This document shows positions 10,237 to 19,097 of a stretch of DNA of 64,000 bases, piece after piece. Numbering within the stretch: position 1 is the stretch's first letter; each line of letters starts with the position of its first letter. A model generated the notes under the pieces. That model saw nothing but the letters and a program-made list of their open reading frames with translations, did no database searches and was not told the origin of the DNA. This stretch comes from Fumia sp045645505 (GTDB taxonomy: Bacteria; Bacillota; Clostridia; Oscillospirales; Ruminococcaceae). A program made the position numbers and the translations under genes. The stretch covers positions 1-64,000 of the forward strand of contig JAZRIW010000024.1 of assembly GCA_045645505.1 (NCBI GenBank), given 5' to 3'.

Positions 10237-10276
10237 TAAAAGGTGTTAAGTCATTAAAACTCACACCTTTTATAAT
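10237..10276 (-). terminator. Terminator after LRR protein gene
   Basis: The AAAAGGTGT / ACACCTTTT stem sits just beyond the stop at 10286 and is AT-flanked on both sides. Confidence 0.6.
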
Positions 10277-10285
10277 TATTTATTT

Positions 10286-12130
10286 TTATTGTACCCAGAC
10301 TCCGTTTTCATCAACCTTATACCCGTCAATCACGGTATTTCTGTCAAGCTTTCCGTATTTACTGAAATGATAGGTCTTACCATCAATTTTATTCCAACCG
10401 ATAACGCAATATCCATTAGATGACTGCATATAATAAGTCGCATTGTCAATAGTGTTCCAACCAGTTGCCATTATTCCGTCATCTTTCAAATAACACCATG
10501 TCTTTTTATCCGATGTTGCAATCCAGAAATTGCGTTTCATATATCCTTCATTATCGAAATAATACCAATCGTCACCAACCTTTGTCCAACGCACCGCCAT
10601 ACCGCCATCAGGTTTCAGATAAAGTTTTGTGGTTTTATCATATGACGCAACCCATGAATCAGATACCATACTTCCGTCTGCATTAAAATAATACCAGGTG
10701 TTACGGTCAAGACACCATTTAACAGCCATACCGCCCCAGCTCTTAAGATAATACCATTTTCCGTTAAGCTCTAACCAACCTGTCTGCATAACAGCGGTGG
10801 TTGGATCCAAATAATACCATGCAGTATCATATTTCTGCCAACCGGTAACGCGTCTGCCGCTTGAATGCAGATAATAGTAATTTCCATTTATATTTAACCA
10901 ACCTGTTTTCATTATACCGGTTGACGGGTCAAGATAATAAATATCACCGTCAATTTTATTCCAACCGATCGCGTTTGAACCATCATTTTTCTTGAAATAA
11001 TAATTTCCGTTGTTTAAAACCCAACTTCCGCTTGGACTTTCAATGGCTCCTGTTACAGGACTCTCCTGTTGTGTCTGATCATTTTCTTCAGGCTGTGTCT
11101 CTCCATTTTCAGACCAACGACCATCATTATCAAAGGTGTAACTTTTACCGTCGATAGTATGTGTACCTATTGCATAAGTGCCTTCTGAGTCTAAAAAGTA
11201 ATAGTAATAATCTCCATCTTTTTGCCAGCCTTTTACATATTGCGGAATAATAGAAAATTTATTATAGAAATTCAAGCTTTTAATTAAATCCTTTTGAACA
11301 GAATTATTAGTATCAATATAGTTATAAGCTACATTGACAGTACCATCTTTAATATCCGGCATATAGCTTAAATCTGTAATTTTATTCTCGTCAAGATACA
11401 GAGTTTCAAGCTTTGAAAGATTTTGAAGTCCCGAAGTGTCAGCAATATTATTTTTGCTCAAATCAAGATATTTAAGCTTTCTGAGTCTTTTAAGTTCTTC
11501 GGTAGAAGATATTGCATTACCTCTTAAACTTAAATATTCAAGGCCTGAAGGAAAAGTGCCAAGTCTCACGATACTGTTATTATCAAGCACAAGACTCTCA
11601 AGTGTTTCAAGCCTTGAAAAATCTGAAATAAGATTTATATCATTAAAACTCATATCAAGATTTACAATATATGGAAGTTCCGACAACGCTTCTGCATCAG
11701 AAATGTTATTATGACTTAAATTAAGTTCTGTAAGTTTGCTTAAATTTTCAAGCTCTTCAATAGAAGAAATCTGATTGTAAGAAAGATTTAAATATTGCAG
11801 TTTTGTCAAATCATCAAGATATGTAGTATCTTTAAGAGAATTATTTGAAACATCAAGGTAAACAAGTCTTCTCACATAAGAAATACCCTTTAAGGACGTA
11901 AGCCCCTTATTGGTCAAATCAAGCCTTGTAATGCCATTAAGCTCATCCTGAGTCAATGCACTGTCTCCGTTTAAGTCCGCCATTTTTAAAAGTATATTAT
12001 AAATTTTTGTATCAAATTTTGATGATGAAATTGTATTTGAACTGCTGCTTGCAAAAGCTGTAATGCAAAAAGCCCCTGAAAAAACAGTAAAAATCAATAG
12101 AGAAGCTAACATTCTTTTTAAAAATTTCAT
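10286..12130 (-). CDS. Secreted LRR protein with cell-wall-binding repeats
   Basis: 614 aa from the ATG at 12130, chosen because AAAGG lies 9 nt upstream. An ATG nine bases earlier, at 12139, abuts the Shine-Dalgarno. A signal peptide spans about residues 1-28 (KRMLASLLIFTVFSGAFCIT). An EF-hand/dockerin-like loop (DLNGDSALTQDE) follows near residue 52, then about nine LRR_4-type leucine-rich repeats (LTKLQYLNLSYNQIS pattern) to about residue 275. The C-terminal half is around twelve choline-binding-type repeats (GWNKIDG, WYYLDP, TGW motifs), which anchor proteins to wall polymers. It stands alone between a terminator and its own promoter. A role in adhesion or surface binding is likely; the ligand is unknown. 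Confidence 0.9.
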   Translation of the reverse strand: MKFLKRMLASLLIFTVFSGAFCITAFASSSSNTISSSKFDTKIYNILLKMADLNGDSALTQDELNGITRLDLTNKGLTSLKGISYVRRLVYLDVSNNSLKDTTYLDDLTKLQYLNLSYNQISSIEELENLSKLTELNLSHNNISDAEALSELPYIVNLDMSFNDINLISDFSRLETLESLVLDNNSIVRLGTFPSGLEYLSLRGNAISSTEELKRLRKLKYLDLSKNNIADTSGLQNLSKLETLYLDENKITDLSYMPDIKDGTVNVAYNYIDTNNSVQKDLIKSLNFYNKFSIIPQYVKGWQKDGDYYYYFLDSEGTYAIGTHTIDGKSYTFDNDGRWSENGETQPEENDQTQQESPVTGAIESPSGSWVLNNGNYYFKKNDGSNAIGWNKIDGDIYYLDPSTGIMKTGWLNINGNYYYLHSSGRRVTGWQKYDTAWYYLDPTTAVMQTGWLELNGKWYYLKSWGGMAVKWCLDRNTWYYFNADGSMVSDSWVASYDKTTKLYLKPDGGMAVRWTKVGDDWYYFDNEGYMKRNFWIATSDKKTWCYLKDDGIMATGWNTIDNATYYMQSSNGYCVIGWNKIDGKTYHFSKYGKLDRNTVIDGYKVDENGVWVQ

Positions 12131-12158
12131 ACTATTCATCCTTTCTTTTCTTAATAAG

Positions 12159-12187
12159 ATTATATCATATTTTATCTATAAGGTAAA
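12159..12187 (-). promoter_or_regulatory. Promoter of LRR surface protein
   Basis: TTTACC, 17-bp spacer, TATAAT on the minus strand. The -35 is weak and the -10 perfect. Confidence 0.55.
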
Positions 12188-12244
12188 GAAAAACCTTATT
12201 TTTCTAGAAAAATGTATTTTTATGGGGTTTATTGAGAAAAAATC

Positions 12245-12273
12245 TTGACTTATTATCAATTTTTATTTAGAAT
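12245..12273 (+). promoter_or_regulatory. Promoter of glyS
   Basis: TTGACT, 17-bp spacer, TAGAAT, giving a roughly 30-nt leader. There is no room for a T-box before the start at 12311. Confidence 0.7.
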
Positions 12274-12310
12274 AAAAGGTAACGTAAAATTATTTCGGAG
12301 GTAATTTTAA

Positions 12311-13690
12311 ATGCTTAAAAACAGCGAAAAAACTATGGCTCAAATTGTTAATCTCTGTAAAGGCAGAGGTTTTGTCTATCCCGGTAGTGAAATTTACGGC
12401 GGACTTTCCAACACATGGGATTATGGCCCTATCGGTGTTGAGTTTAAAAATAATGTTAAACGTGCCTGGTGGAAAAAATTTATCCAGCAGAGTCCTTATA
12501 ACGTAGGAATAGATGCAGCGCTTCTTATGAACCCTCAGGTATGGGTAGCTTCTGGCCATGTTGGCGGATTCTCAGACCCTCTTATGGATTGTAAAGAATG
12601 TAAAACACGTCATCGTGCTGACCAGCTTATTGAAGACCAGACAGGTACTGTTCCCAATGGCTGGAGCGATGAACAGATGATGAAATTCATCGAAGAAAAT
12701 GACGTAAAATGTCCTAACTGCGGTAAAAAGAACTTTACTGATATCCGTAAATTCAATCTTATGTTTAAAACATATCAGGGAGTTACAGAAGATGCTAAAA
12801 ACGAAATCTATCTTCGTCCCGAAACTGCACAGGGTATCTTCGTAAACTTCCCCAGCGTTCAACGTACAACCCGTAAAAAAATTCCCTTTGGTATCGGACA
12901 GGTAGGTAAATCCTTCCGTAACGAAATCACTCCCGGTAACTTCACCTTCCGTACACGTGAATTTGAACAGATGGAGCTTGAATTTTTCTGCAAACCCGGT
13001 ACTGACCTTGAATGGTTTGCTTATTGGAAAGATTTTTGCAAAAACTGGCTTTTATCTCTCGGTATCAAAGAAGAAAACATCAAGCTTCGCGACCATGAAA
13101 AAGAAGAACTTTCACACTATTCCAATGCAACAACCGATATTGAGTTTTTATTCCCGTTTGGTTGGGGCGAACTTTGGGGTATTGCAGACAGAACTGATTT
13201 TGACTTGACACAACACCAGAATCATTCAACAAAATCTATGGAATATTTTGACCAGGAAAGCAACGAACACTATATTCCTTATGTTGTAGAACCTTCCTTG
13301 GGTGCTGACCGTGTGGCTTTGGCATTCCTTTGTGAAGCTTTTGATATTGAACAGCTTGAAGACGGAACAGAAAGAACTGTTATGCATCTTCATCCTGCTT
13401 TGGCTCCTTTCAAAGTTGCAGTTTTACCACTTTCAAAGAAGCTCTCTGCAGAAGCTGAAAAAGTTTACGCTTTACTTTCTGACCACTTTATGACTGACTT
13501 TGATGACGCAGGTGCTATCGGAAAACGTTATCGTCGTCAGGACGAAATCGGTACTCCTTTCTGTGTAACCTTTGATTTTGATTCTCTCAAAAACAATTCT
13601 GTTACTATAAGAGACCGCGATACTATGGAACAAATTCGTCTTCCTATTGATGAATTAGTTTCTTATATTGAAGAAAAAATCCATTTCTAA
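12311..13690 (+). CDS. glyS: Glycyl-tRNA synthetase, alpha2 dimeric type
   Basis: 459 aa, the usual length for the single-chain bacterial/eukaryotic-type GlyRS, which charges tRNA-Gly. Diagnostic segments are GRGFVYPGSEIYGGLSNTWD near the N-terminus and motif 2 (FRNEITP near residue 205). Other segments are REFEQMELEFF, the motif-3 region EPSLGADRVALAFL, and the C-terminal anticodon-binding domain with PLSKK and GKRYRRQDEIGTPFCVT. A CxxC...CxxC zinc-like insertion (CKEC, CPNC) lies at about residues 95-140. The start has CGGAGG eight bases upstream. It is monocistronic, with its own promoter and a bidirectional terminator shared with galT. Confidence 0.97.
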   Translation: MLKNSEKTMAQIVNLCKGRGFVYPGSEIYGGLSNTWDYGPIGVEFKNNVKRAWWKKFIQQSPYNVGIDAALLMNPQVWVASGHVGGFSDPLMDCKECKTRHRADQLIEDQTGTVPNGWSDEQMMKFIEENDVKCPNCGKKNFTDIRKFNLMFKTYQGVTEDAKNEIYLRPETAQGIFVNFPSVQRTTRKKIPFGIGQVGKSFRNEITPGNFTFRTREFEQMELEFFCKPGTDLEWFAYWKDFCKNWLLSLGIKEENIKLRDHEKEELSHYSNATTDIEFLFPFGWGELWGIADRTDFDLTQHQNHSTKSMEYFDQESNEHYIPYVVEPSLGADRVALAFLCEAFDIEQLEDGTERTVMHLHPALAPFKVAVLPLSKKLSAEAEKVYALLSDHFMTDFDDAGAIGKRYRRQDEIGTPFCVTFDFDSLKNNSVTIRDRDTMEQIRLPIDELVSYIEEKIHF

Positions 13691-13693
13691 AAT

Positions 13694-13729
13694 AAAAAAG
13701 CTGTAGCAAAATGCTACAGCTTTTTTTAT
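13694..13729. terminator. Bidirectional terminator glyS/galT
   Basis: The GCTGTAGCA / TGCTACAGC stem is flanked by A-run and T-run, between convergent glyS and galT. Confidence 0.85.
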
Positions 13730-14697
13730 TTTGTCTGTATGTACTTTTTATAAGCATTTCTTAATTCTTCTGCTTTTTCTTCGGGACAAGTCGGATTACA
13801 CCAAGCCCATGCACCCGTCTCCGACGAAGCGAAAAATTGTTGTTTTTCTGCAGAACGCATCGGAGGATAATATTCAATATGAAAATGGAACTCTGAATGA
13901 TCACCATCATTTGAAGGTGCATTATGCATACACATCATATAAGGGAATGGACAGTCAAAAAGATTATCATACATTCCTGCACAATCACGTACAATCTCAC
14001 CTAATAAAAAGAGTTCCTCCTCAGTCATATCCATAATATTTGTAACATGACGTTTTGAAGTTACCTGCACACCATAAGTAACAGCTTCAAAAAACGGAAG
14101 ATATACGATAAAATGCTCATTTTCAAAAATTATTCTTCTTCCGTCCTTTATTTCTTCCTCCATTAAAGCACAAAAAAGGCACTTTCCGTTTTCTTCTTTA
14201 AACTCTTTAGCAGAGGCGACTTCTTCTTTTAAACGTTTAGGAATAAAAGAATATCCATACACCTGACCGTGAGGATGAGGCATAGTAACACCTACAACAT
14301 CTCCACGATTTTCGAAAATATAAACATATTTGATTTTTTCATCAGCACTGAAATCTGAAAAACACTCTTTCCAAAGCTTTGCCAATTTATGCGAATGTTC
14401 ATCAGTAAGATCCTTTAGGTAAGCAGTATGGCTATCAGAATAAAGTAACACCTCACATTTTCCGTAAGCAGGACGCACTTTAAATAAATCAGTAGCAACA
14501 TCGTCCTCCTTGGGGGGATTTTGTGATAATGCCGGAAAATCATTAGGATATCTTAAAACATCGAACCCTTCATCAGGGACCTTCCCTGATCCCGGACAAA
14601 AAGGGCACCAATCTTTTGGCATCTGTGGACGATTTTGCCTATGGGAAGCCACCATAGTCCAGTCTCTTATAAGTAGATTATATCTAAGTTCAGCCAT
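13726..14697 (-). CDS. galT: Galactose-1-phosphate uridylyltransferase
   Basis: 323 aa HIT-fold enzyme that exchanges UDP between UDP-glucose and galactose-1-phosphate in the Leloir pathway. N-terminal RYNLLIRDWTMVA and CPFCPGSG (a zinc-type CxxC) match class I GalT. The nucleotidyl-transfer motif MPHPHGQVYG lies near residue 138, and CLFCALMEEE and EFHFHIEYYPP follow. It starts 12 bp after the galK stop with TAGGAG upstream, so the two genes form an operon. No galE or galM is visible nearby. Confidence 0.96.
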   Translation of the reverse strand: MAELRYNLLIRDWTMVASHRQNRPQMPKDWCPFCPGSGKVPDEGFDVLRYPNDFPALSQNPPKEDDVATDLFKVRPAYGKCEVLLYSDSHTAYLKDLTDEHSHKLAKLWKECFSDFSADEKIKYVYIFENRGDVVGVTMPHPHGQVYGYSFIPKRLKEEVASAKEFKEENGKCLFCALMEEEIKDGRRIIFENEHFIVYLPFFEAVTYGVQVTSKRHVTNIMDMTEEELFLLGEIVRDCAGMYDNLFDCPFPYMMCMHNAPSNDGDHSEFHFHIEYYPPMRSAEKQQFFASSETGAWAWCNPTCPEEKAEELRNAYKKYIQTK

Positions 14698-14709
14698 TTT
14701 TACTATCTC

Positions 14710-15987
14710 CTAAATAATTTCTATTGCTCCAACAGGGCGTACAAAAAGAGTGTGGCAACAACCTTCTCCCAAAACATTTTCAATAAGATTTTTAAAATCT
14801 TGGGCCATATCAAGTGGGACAAAATTCTGTGAAGTACCACCGAAGCCGCCGCCATGAACGCGACAAGCACCCTTTCCGTTTAAAAATTCCTCAGCTATAA
14901 AAAGTGAAACGGAAAGCCCCTGCTCATAAGGATTTATATTTGCATAAACATTCTGTAAATATCTGAAAGAGGAATTTCCGGATTCATTTACAAATGATAA
15001 AAACGCATCATAATCTTTTGCTTTTAATGCATCAACAGCATATCCTACACGTTTATTTTCCTTAACAAAATGCAATGCTCTAAGTAACGCTCTGTCTCCG
15101 AATTTTAAACTGATGTCTTTTGCATTATCGGTAATTTCCTTTAAAGTAACGCCTCTGAGTTTTTGCTTATTAAAAAGCCCTGCAACTTTTTTCATTTCTT
15201 CGGGTATTGAAGCATACTCGTTTGTCAAATCTGCGTGATTATCTCCTGCATCAACTATGCATAAAGCACAACCCAATTTCTGAAAATCAAAATCAATTTT
15301 TTCAATTATGGGATTTTCATTATCTTCAAAATCAATTGTAATCATGCCGCCTACCGAAGAAGCCATCTGGTCCATAAGACCACAGGGTTTACCGAAATAA
15401 ACATTTTCAGCAAATTGTGAATATTTTGCAATTTCCACAGGAGAAATTTTACCATCATTAAAAATATAATTAAAAATAGTACCAACCAACACTTCAAATG
15501 CCGCAGAAGAACTCAAGCCCGAACCCTTTAAAACATTTGAAGTAGTATAGGCATCAAATCCGCCTGTTTTATATCCCTCAACAGTGACTTTTTTTGCAAG
15601 GCCTCTTATTAAAGAAGCTGATTTATTCTTTTCTTCTTCTATAACACTTAAATCATCAAGAGAAACAATATCCATATCGTACCCTTCGGATTTAAGATTT
15701 ACAGTATTGGTATCATTTTTTGCAACAACTGCGATAACATCTAAATTTACACTTGCTGCGATAACCCTGCCACCATTATGGTCAGTATGATTTCCTAAAA
15801 TCTCAGTTCGACCGGGCGCCGAATAAATCTTTATATCACGGTCTTCTCCAAAAATTTTTACAAATTCATCAATAGCTTTAAGATACCGTTCTTTTTGTAA
15901 TTTAAGATTTTCTTCCCCATATAACTTTATAAGTGTAGAATCAATTACACCATTTAAAATTTCCTGTTTTAGAGTACGATATTGCAT
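14710..15987 (-). CDS. galK: Galactokinase
   Basis: 425 aa GHMP kinase that phosphorylates galactose at C1. Motifs in order: substrate site GRTEILGNHTDHNGG near residue 60, ATP loop KGSGLSSSAAFEV near 150, and C-terminal GACRVHGGGFGGT near 380. An N-terminal extension of about 35 residues precedes the usual GalK core. It is the first gene of galKT and has a strong TAAGGAG site. It is transcribed away from an AraC-family gene, the likely regulator. Confidence 0.96.
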   Translation of the reverse strand: MQYRTLKQEILNGVIDSTLIKLYGEENLKLQKERYLKAIDEFVKIFGEDRDIKIYSAPGRTEILGNHTDHNGGRVIAASVNLDVIAVVAKNDTNTVNLKSEGYDMDIVSLDDLSVIEEEKNKSASLIRGLAKKVTVEGYKTGGFDAYTTSNVLKGSGLSSSAAFEVLVGTIFNYIFNDGKISPVEIAKYSQFAENVYFGKPCGLMDQMASSVGGMITIDFEDNENPIIEKIDFDFQKLGCALCIVDAGDNHADLTNEYASIPEEMKKVAGLFNKQKLRGVTLKEITDNAKDISLKFGDRALLRALHFVKENKRVGYAVDALKAKDYDAFLSFVNESGNSSFRYLQNVYANINPYEQGLSVSLFIAEEFLNGKGACRVHGGGFGGTSQNFVPLDMAQDFKNLIENVLGEGCCHTLFVRPVGAIEII

Positions 15988-16019
15988 AAATCCATCTCCT
16001 TACATATCTTTACAAATTA

Positions 16020-16048
16020 AGAATACACCATAACAAAGGAAAAAACAA
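16020..16048 (-). promoter_or_regulatory. galKT promoter
   Basis: TTGTTT, 17-bp spacer, TATTCT on the minus strand. The weak -35 fits an activator-dependent promoter. Confidence 0.6.
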
Positions 16049-16080
16049 TACTTTTAAAATATCAAAAATATGGATTTTTC

Positions 16081-16109
16081 TTGCTTTTTATATTTTTTTA
16101 AGCTAAAAT
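16081..16109 (+). promoter_or_regulatory. Promoter of AraC-family gene
   Basis: TTGCTT, 17-bp spacer, TAAAAT, divergent from the galKT promoter about 35 bp away. Confidence 0.6.
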
Positions 16110-16140
16110 AAATATATCAAATGCGATAAGGTGGGATTTT

Positions 16141-16968
16141 GTGGATAAAAACTCTTTTAAATTTTCTTATAAATCTTCTTATCAGGAAAATCTTTCACTA
16201 AGTATCTATAATGTCGGATATCAACGTTGCGAACCGGAATATTCCTGGGGGCCCGGCATACGGGACCATTATCTTCTTCATTATGTCAAAGAGGGTTGTG
16301 GTTTTTTAAAAACCCCCAATGAAGAATTTAAAGTGGAAAGTGGTTCTATTTTTCTTATAAAGCCTGCTGAAGTTGTATATTATGTTTCTGATAAGGACGA
16401 ACCCTGGGAATATTATTGGGTAGGATTTAATGGTACTGAAGCACATCGTCTTATAAATCTGACACCTTTTTCTTCGGGAAACAGAGTAATTAAAATTGCT
16501 AATGAAAATTTATCAACACTCTTAATGGAAATTTATAATCGGAGAGGAAACAGCTCTGCTTCTGAGGCAAAAATGTTAGGATTTTTGTATCAATTTCTTG
16601 GAATTTTGATGGAAAACTCAGATAAAAGCTCACAAAAAGAAATCCGTACAAAATCTTATCTGAAACAAGCTATAAAATATATAAGTTATAATTTCAGTAA
16701 CGAATTATCTATTTCTGATATAGCAAAAGCGATAAACATAAGCCCAAGTCACCTTTACAGAGTTTTTTCTACTGAGCTTGATATGTCTCCGATAAATTTT
16801 TTAATGAAATATAGGATAAATGAATCCTGCAGTCTTTTAAAATATGGGAATCTATCAATAGGTGAAGTTGCCAATTCCGTCGGCTTTACTGACCCTTTTT
16901 ATTTTTCGAGAGTTTTTAAGAAGATAAAAGGTTTATCGCCAAGAGAATATATAAAACTTCAAAAATAA
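16141..16968 (+). CDS. AraC-family transcriptional regulator, probable galKT regulator
   Basis: 275 aa with a GTG start at 16141 preceded by GGTGGG. The N-terminal cupin-like sugar-sensing half contains HYVKEGCGFL, IFLIKPAEVVYY and WEYYWVGFNG. The C-terminal half has the two AraC helix-turn-helix motifs (SISDIAKAINISPSHLYRVF and IGEVANSVGFTDPFYFSRVF), ending in the family signature KKIKGLSPREY. It is divergent from galK with about 150 bp shared promoter space, so control of galactose use is the simplest inference. The effector has not been shown. Confidence 0.9.
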   Translation: MDKNSFKFSYKSSYQENLSLSIYNVGYQRCEPEYSWGPGIRDHYLLHYVKEGCGFLKTPNEEFKVESGSIFLIKPAEVVYYVSDKDEPWEYYWVGFNGTEAHRLINLTPFSSGNRVIKIANENLSTLLMEIYNRRGNSSASEAKMLGFLYQFLGILMENSDKSSQKEIRTKSYLKQAIKYISYNFSNELSISDIAKAINISPSHLYRVFSTELDMSPINFLMKYRINESCSLLKYGNLSIGEVANSVGFTDPFYFSRVFKKIKGLSPREYIKLQK

Positions 16969-16994
16969 AATTATAATCTCTTAACACAGATATT

Positions 16995-17043
16995 AAAAAT
17001 AGTGATGCATAATTTCCTTAGGAAATCTGCACCACTATTTTTT
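16995..17043. terminator. Bidirectional terminator
   Basis: AAATAGTGATGCA pairs with TGCACCACTATTT around an inner ATTTCC/GGAAAT stem, between convergent araC-family and lipoprotein genes. Confidence 0.8.
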
Positions 17044-17803
17044 ATTTTAATATGTTTGAAAATGCATTACTTGCTGCAGCTACATCGCCTGCACAATCAT
17101 AGCTTTCTTCAGTTTCGTCCATAACGCCAACCAACAATAATGCAACAAAATTACCTTTTTCAACTATTTTGGCAGCTTCAAGACGTTCAATGTTTCCCAT
17201 TACGCCATAATGCTCAAATTGTTGTTTCTGTGCGTCAAGCTTTGCTTCCAACGCCTTTTTTATTGCATCCTTTTTACCGTCTTTCGCTTCAACAACTATC
17301 ATAATGTCACAGTTTGTCATAGAGCCCGCAAAAACACCTTTATAACCTACTGTATCATCAACAGAAATGTTGAATGCATCTTTTAATACCGCATCATCAA
17401 CATCCATAGGCATATTCATAATCGCCGCAGTTACACCACTATGACGGGAAACAATAGCTTTATCAAGTGCATTGTAAACATCTGTAGCAGTTACTGAAGG
17501 TTTTGAGGGAACTGATGACTGAGGTTCAGATTCCGGTTTTGGAATTGGTGGTTCTGTCGAAGATGAAGATTCAGGTTTTGACTGAGTCACAGGTTTAGAT
17601 TCTGCCACACTCTCTTCATAAATTTCATCCTTGGAAGATTCTTCTTCAGAGGGCTCTATAATATCTTCTGACGCACCTTCCTCCAAAACAGATGAAGATT
17701 CTTCCATAGATGATAAATCACCATTAGCGAGTTTGTCTTTGCCGCAAGAAGCTAAAGCAAAAACCATTGTTATTATAAGTAAAATGCTGATTAATTTTTT
17801 CAT
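17042..17803 (-). CDS. DUF4358 lipoprotein
   Basis: 253 aa from the ATG at 17803, chosen for AGGAG upstream and because it gives a proper lipoprotein signal (MKKLISILLIITMVFALASC; lipobox LASC). A Ser/Glu/Pro-rich low-complexity linker spans about residues 35-115. The C-terminal domain (VYNALDKAI, MPMDVDDAVLKDAF, CDIMIVVEAKDG, LLVGVMD) matches DUF4358, a family of unknown function in Clostridia. The linker probably holds the domain away from the membrane. It is monocistronic. The function is unknown. Confidence 0.85.
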   Translation of the reverse strand: MKKLISILLIITMVFALASCGKDKLANGDLSSMEESSSVLEEGASEDIIEPSEEESSKDEIYEESVAESKPVTQSKPESSSSTEPPIPKPESEPQSSVPSKPSVTATDVYNALDKAIVSRHSGVTAAIMNMPMDVDDAVLKDAFNISVDDTVGYKGVFAGSMTNCDIMIVVEAKDGKKDAIKKALEAKLDAQKQQFEHYGVMGNIERLEAAKIVEKGNFVALLLVGVMDETEESYDCAGDVAAASNAFSNILK

Positions 17804-17897
17804 ATAAAACTCCTTAAAATTAAGATTCCATAATAATGGTATCAAAAATAGCCCTTACTGTTGCAATATTTTTTAAAATATATAAAACTTCATAAAC

Positions 17898-17934
17898 AAA
17901 AATGGCATCCTCTGCAAAGAAGATGCCATTTTTA
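17898..17934 (-). terminator. Terminator of rplJ-rplL operon
   Basis: The AAAAATGGCATC / GATGCCATTTTT stem with T-run lies just after the rplL stop. Confidence 0.85.
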
Positions 17935-17958
17935 AACGATTTTTAAAGAAAAATAAAA

Positions 17959-18333
17959 TTATTTGAGCTCGACTTTAGCGCCTGCTTCTTCTAATTTCTT
18001 CTTCATTTCTTCAGCGTCAGCTTTGGAAACGCCTTCTTTTACAGCCTTGGGAGCACCATCAACGATGTCTTTAGATTCTTTAAGACCAAGACCTGTGATT
18101 TCTTTAACTGCTTTGATAACGCCTGTTTTAGAAGCACCTGCTTCAACCAAAATAACGTCGAATTCAGATTTTTCTTCAGCAGCTCCGCCTGCAGCGGGAG
18201 CAGCAACTGCAACTGTTGCAGCAGCAGCGGATACACCGAATTCCTCTTCCAATGCTTTTACAAGATCAGCGAGCTCCAACACTGTGAGAGCTTTTACCTC
18301 TTCAATCATAGCTAATACTTTCTCTGAAGCCAT
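17959..18333 (-). CDS. rplL: 50S ribosomal protein L7/L12
   Basis: 124 aa, normal length. The N-terminal dimerisation helix (KVLAMIEEVKALTVLELADL) is followed by an Ala/Gly-rich hinge (residues about 38-54) and the C-terminal factor-binding domain (EFDVILVEAGASKTGVIKAV, GLKESKDIVDGAPK). It forms the stalk that recruits translation GTPases, held on the ribosome by L10 encoded just upstream. The start has TGGAGG. Confidence 0.98.
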   Translation of the reverse strand: MASEKVLAMIEEVKALTVLELADLVKALEEEFGVSAAAATVAVAAPAAGGAAEEKSEFDVILVEAGASKTGVIKAVKEITGLGLKESKDIVDGAPKAVKEGVSKADAEEMKKKLEEAGAKVELK

Positions 18334-18393
18334 TTTAATATACCTCCATAAAATAATTCTTTTTAATAAATTTTTTGTAACATTACGCTGTTA

Positions 18394-18897
18394 CTAGCAT
18401 GCTTCTTTTTGATCTTTGATTTGGTTCAATACAACAGCAAAGTTGCGGATGACACCATTCAAGCCACCAAGAACCTGAGCGATGAGGACTTCCTTTGAAG
18501 GAATGTTAGCAAGATTTTCTACACCTGCAACATCCAACATTTCTTCCTCTACAAATCCGGCTTTAATGTTAAAACCTTCCTTGTTTTCTTTTGCATATTT
18601 TGCAATAATTCTTGCAGGAGCAGTCATATCGCCCTCTGTCAATGCAACAGCAGTGGTGCCGTCTAAGTTTTTAGAAAAATCTGCAAACTTGGAATCAGCT
18701 ACTGCAAAACGAACAACAGAGTTTTTATACACAGAATAATCAACGCCTGCTTCACGAAGCTCTTTACGGAGCTTTGTATCATCAGCTACGCTAATACCTT
18801 TGTAATCAACGAGTACACCTGCAACAGCAGTATCAAATTTTGCTTTTAAAGCAGCTACTGCTTGTTGTTTTTCGAGTAAAACTTTCTCACTTGGCAA
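18394..18897 (-). CDS. rplJ: 50S ribosomal protein L10
   Basis: 167 aa from a TTG at 18897, which sits seven bases after GGAGG. An in-frame GTG three codons earlier overlaps the Shine-Dalgarno and is less likely. The family core VLVDYKGISVADDTKLRKEL and NSVVRFA is clear. L10 anchors L7/L12 to 23S rRNA and autoregulates by binding its own leader. It is preceded by an L10-type leader with an attenuator hairpin and followed by rplL. Confidence 0.96.
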   Translation of the reverse strand: MPSEKVLLEKQQAVAALKAKFDTAVAGVLVDYKGISVADDTKLRKELREAGVDYSVYKNSVVRFAVADSKFADFSKNLDGTTAVALTEGDMTAPARIIAKYAKENKEGFNIKAGFVEEEMLDVAGVENLANIPSKEVLIAQVLGGLNGVIRNFAVVLNQIKDQKEAC

Positions 18898-18928
18898 AGT
18901 TTTCACCTCCGTAATTTAGAGTTGTAAT

Positions 18929-19055
18929 AAAAAGCCCTTTCCACGCAAAACGAGGAAAGGGCAAAATAAAACAAAGCTTTATTTTTACTTCTTCCTCGGC
19001 AGGTGGAGAACCCTTTACGCAACAATTTCTTGCTGCACCTACTGTCTTAGGAACA
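18929..19055 (-). ncRNA. L10 leader (ribosomal-protein autoregulatory leader)
   Basis: A structured leader of about 130 nt lies between the promoter at 19061-19089 and rplJ. It contains paired segments around GGTGCAGCAAG and CTCCACCTGCC and ends in a strong intrinsic hairpin (GCCCTTTCC / GGAAAGGGC plus T-run, 18929-18962) just before the rplJ ribosome site. L10(L12)4 binding to such leaders is the established autocontrol; I infer premature termination here from the hairpin. Confidence 0.85.
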
Positions 19056-19060
19056 GTTAA

Positions 19061-19089
19061 ATTTTATCACAAGTTTTAAGACTTGTCAA
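19061..19089 (-). promoter_or_regulatory. rplJL promoter
   Basis: TTGACA, 17-bp spacer, TAAAAT on the minus strand immediately after the rplA stop. It gives rplJL a separate transcript from rplKA. Confidence 0.85.
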
Positions 19090-19097
19090 TAACAAAT

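Noticed and set aside
12140..12310. A T-box or riboswitch before glyS
   Set aside because: The promoter lies only about 40 bp before the start codon, leaving no room, and no TGGTACCGCG-type motif is present.
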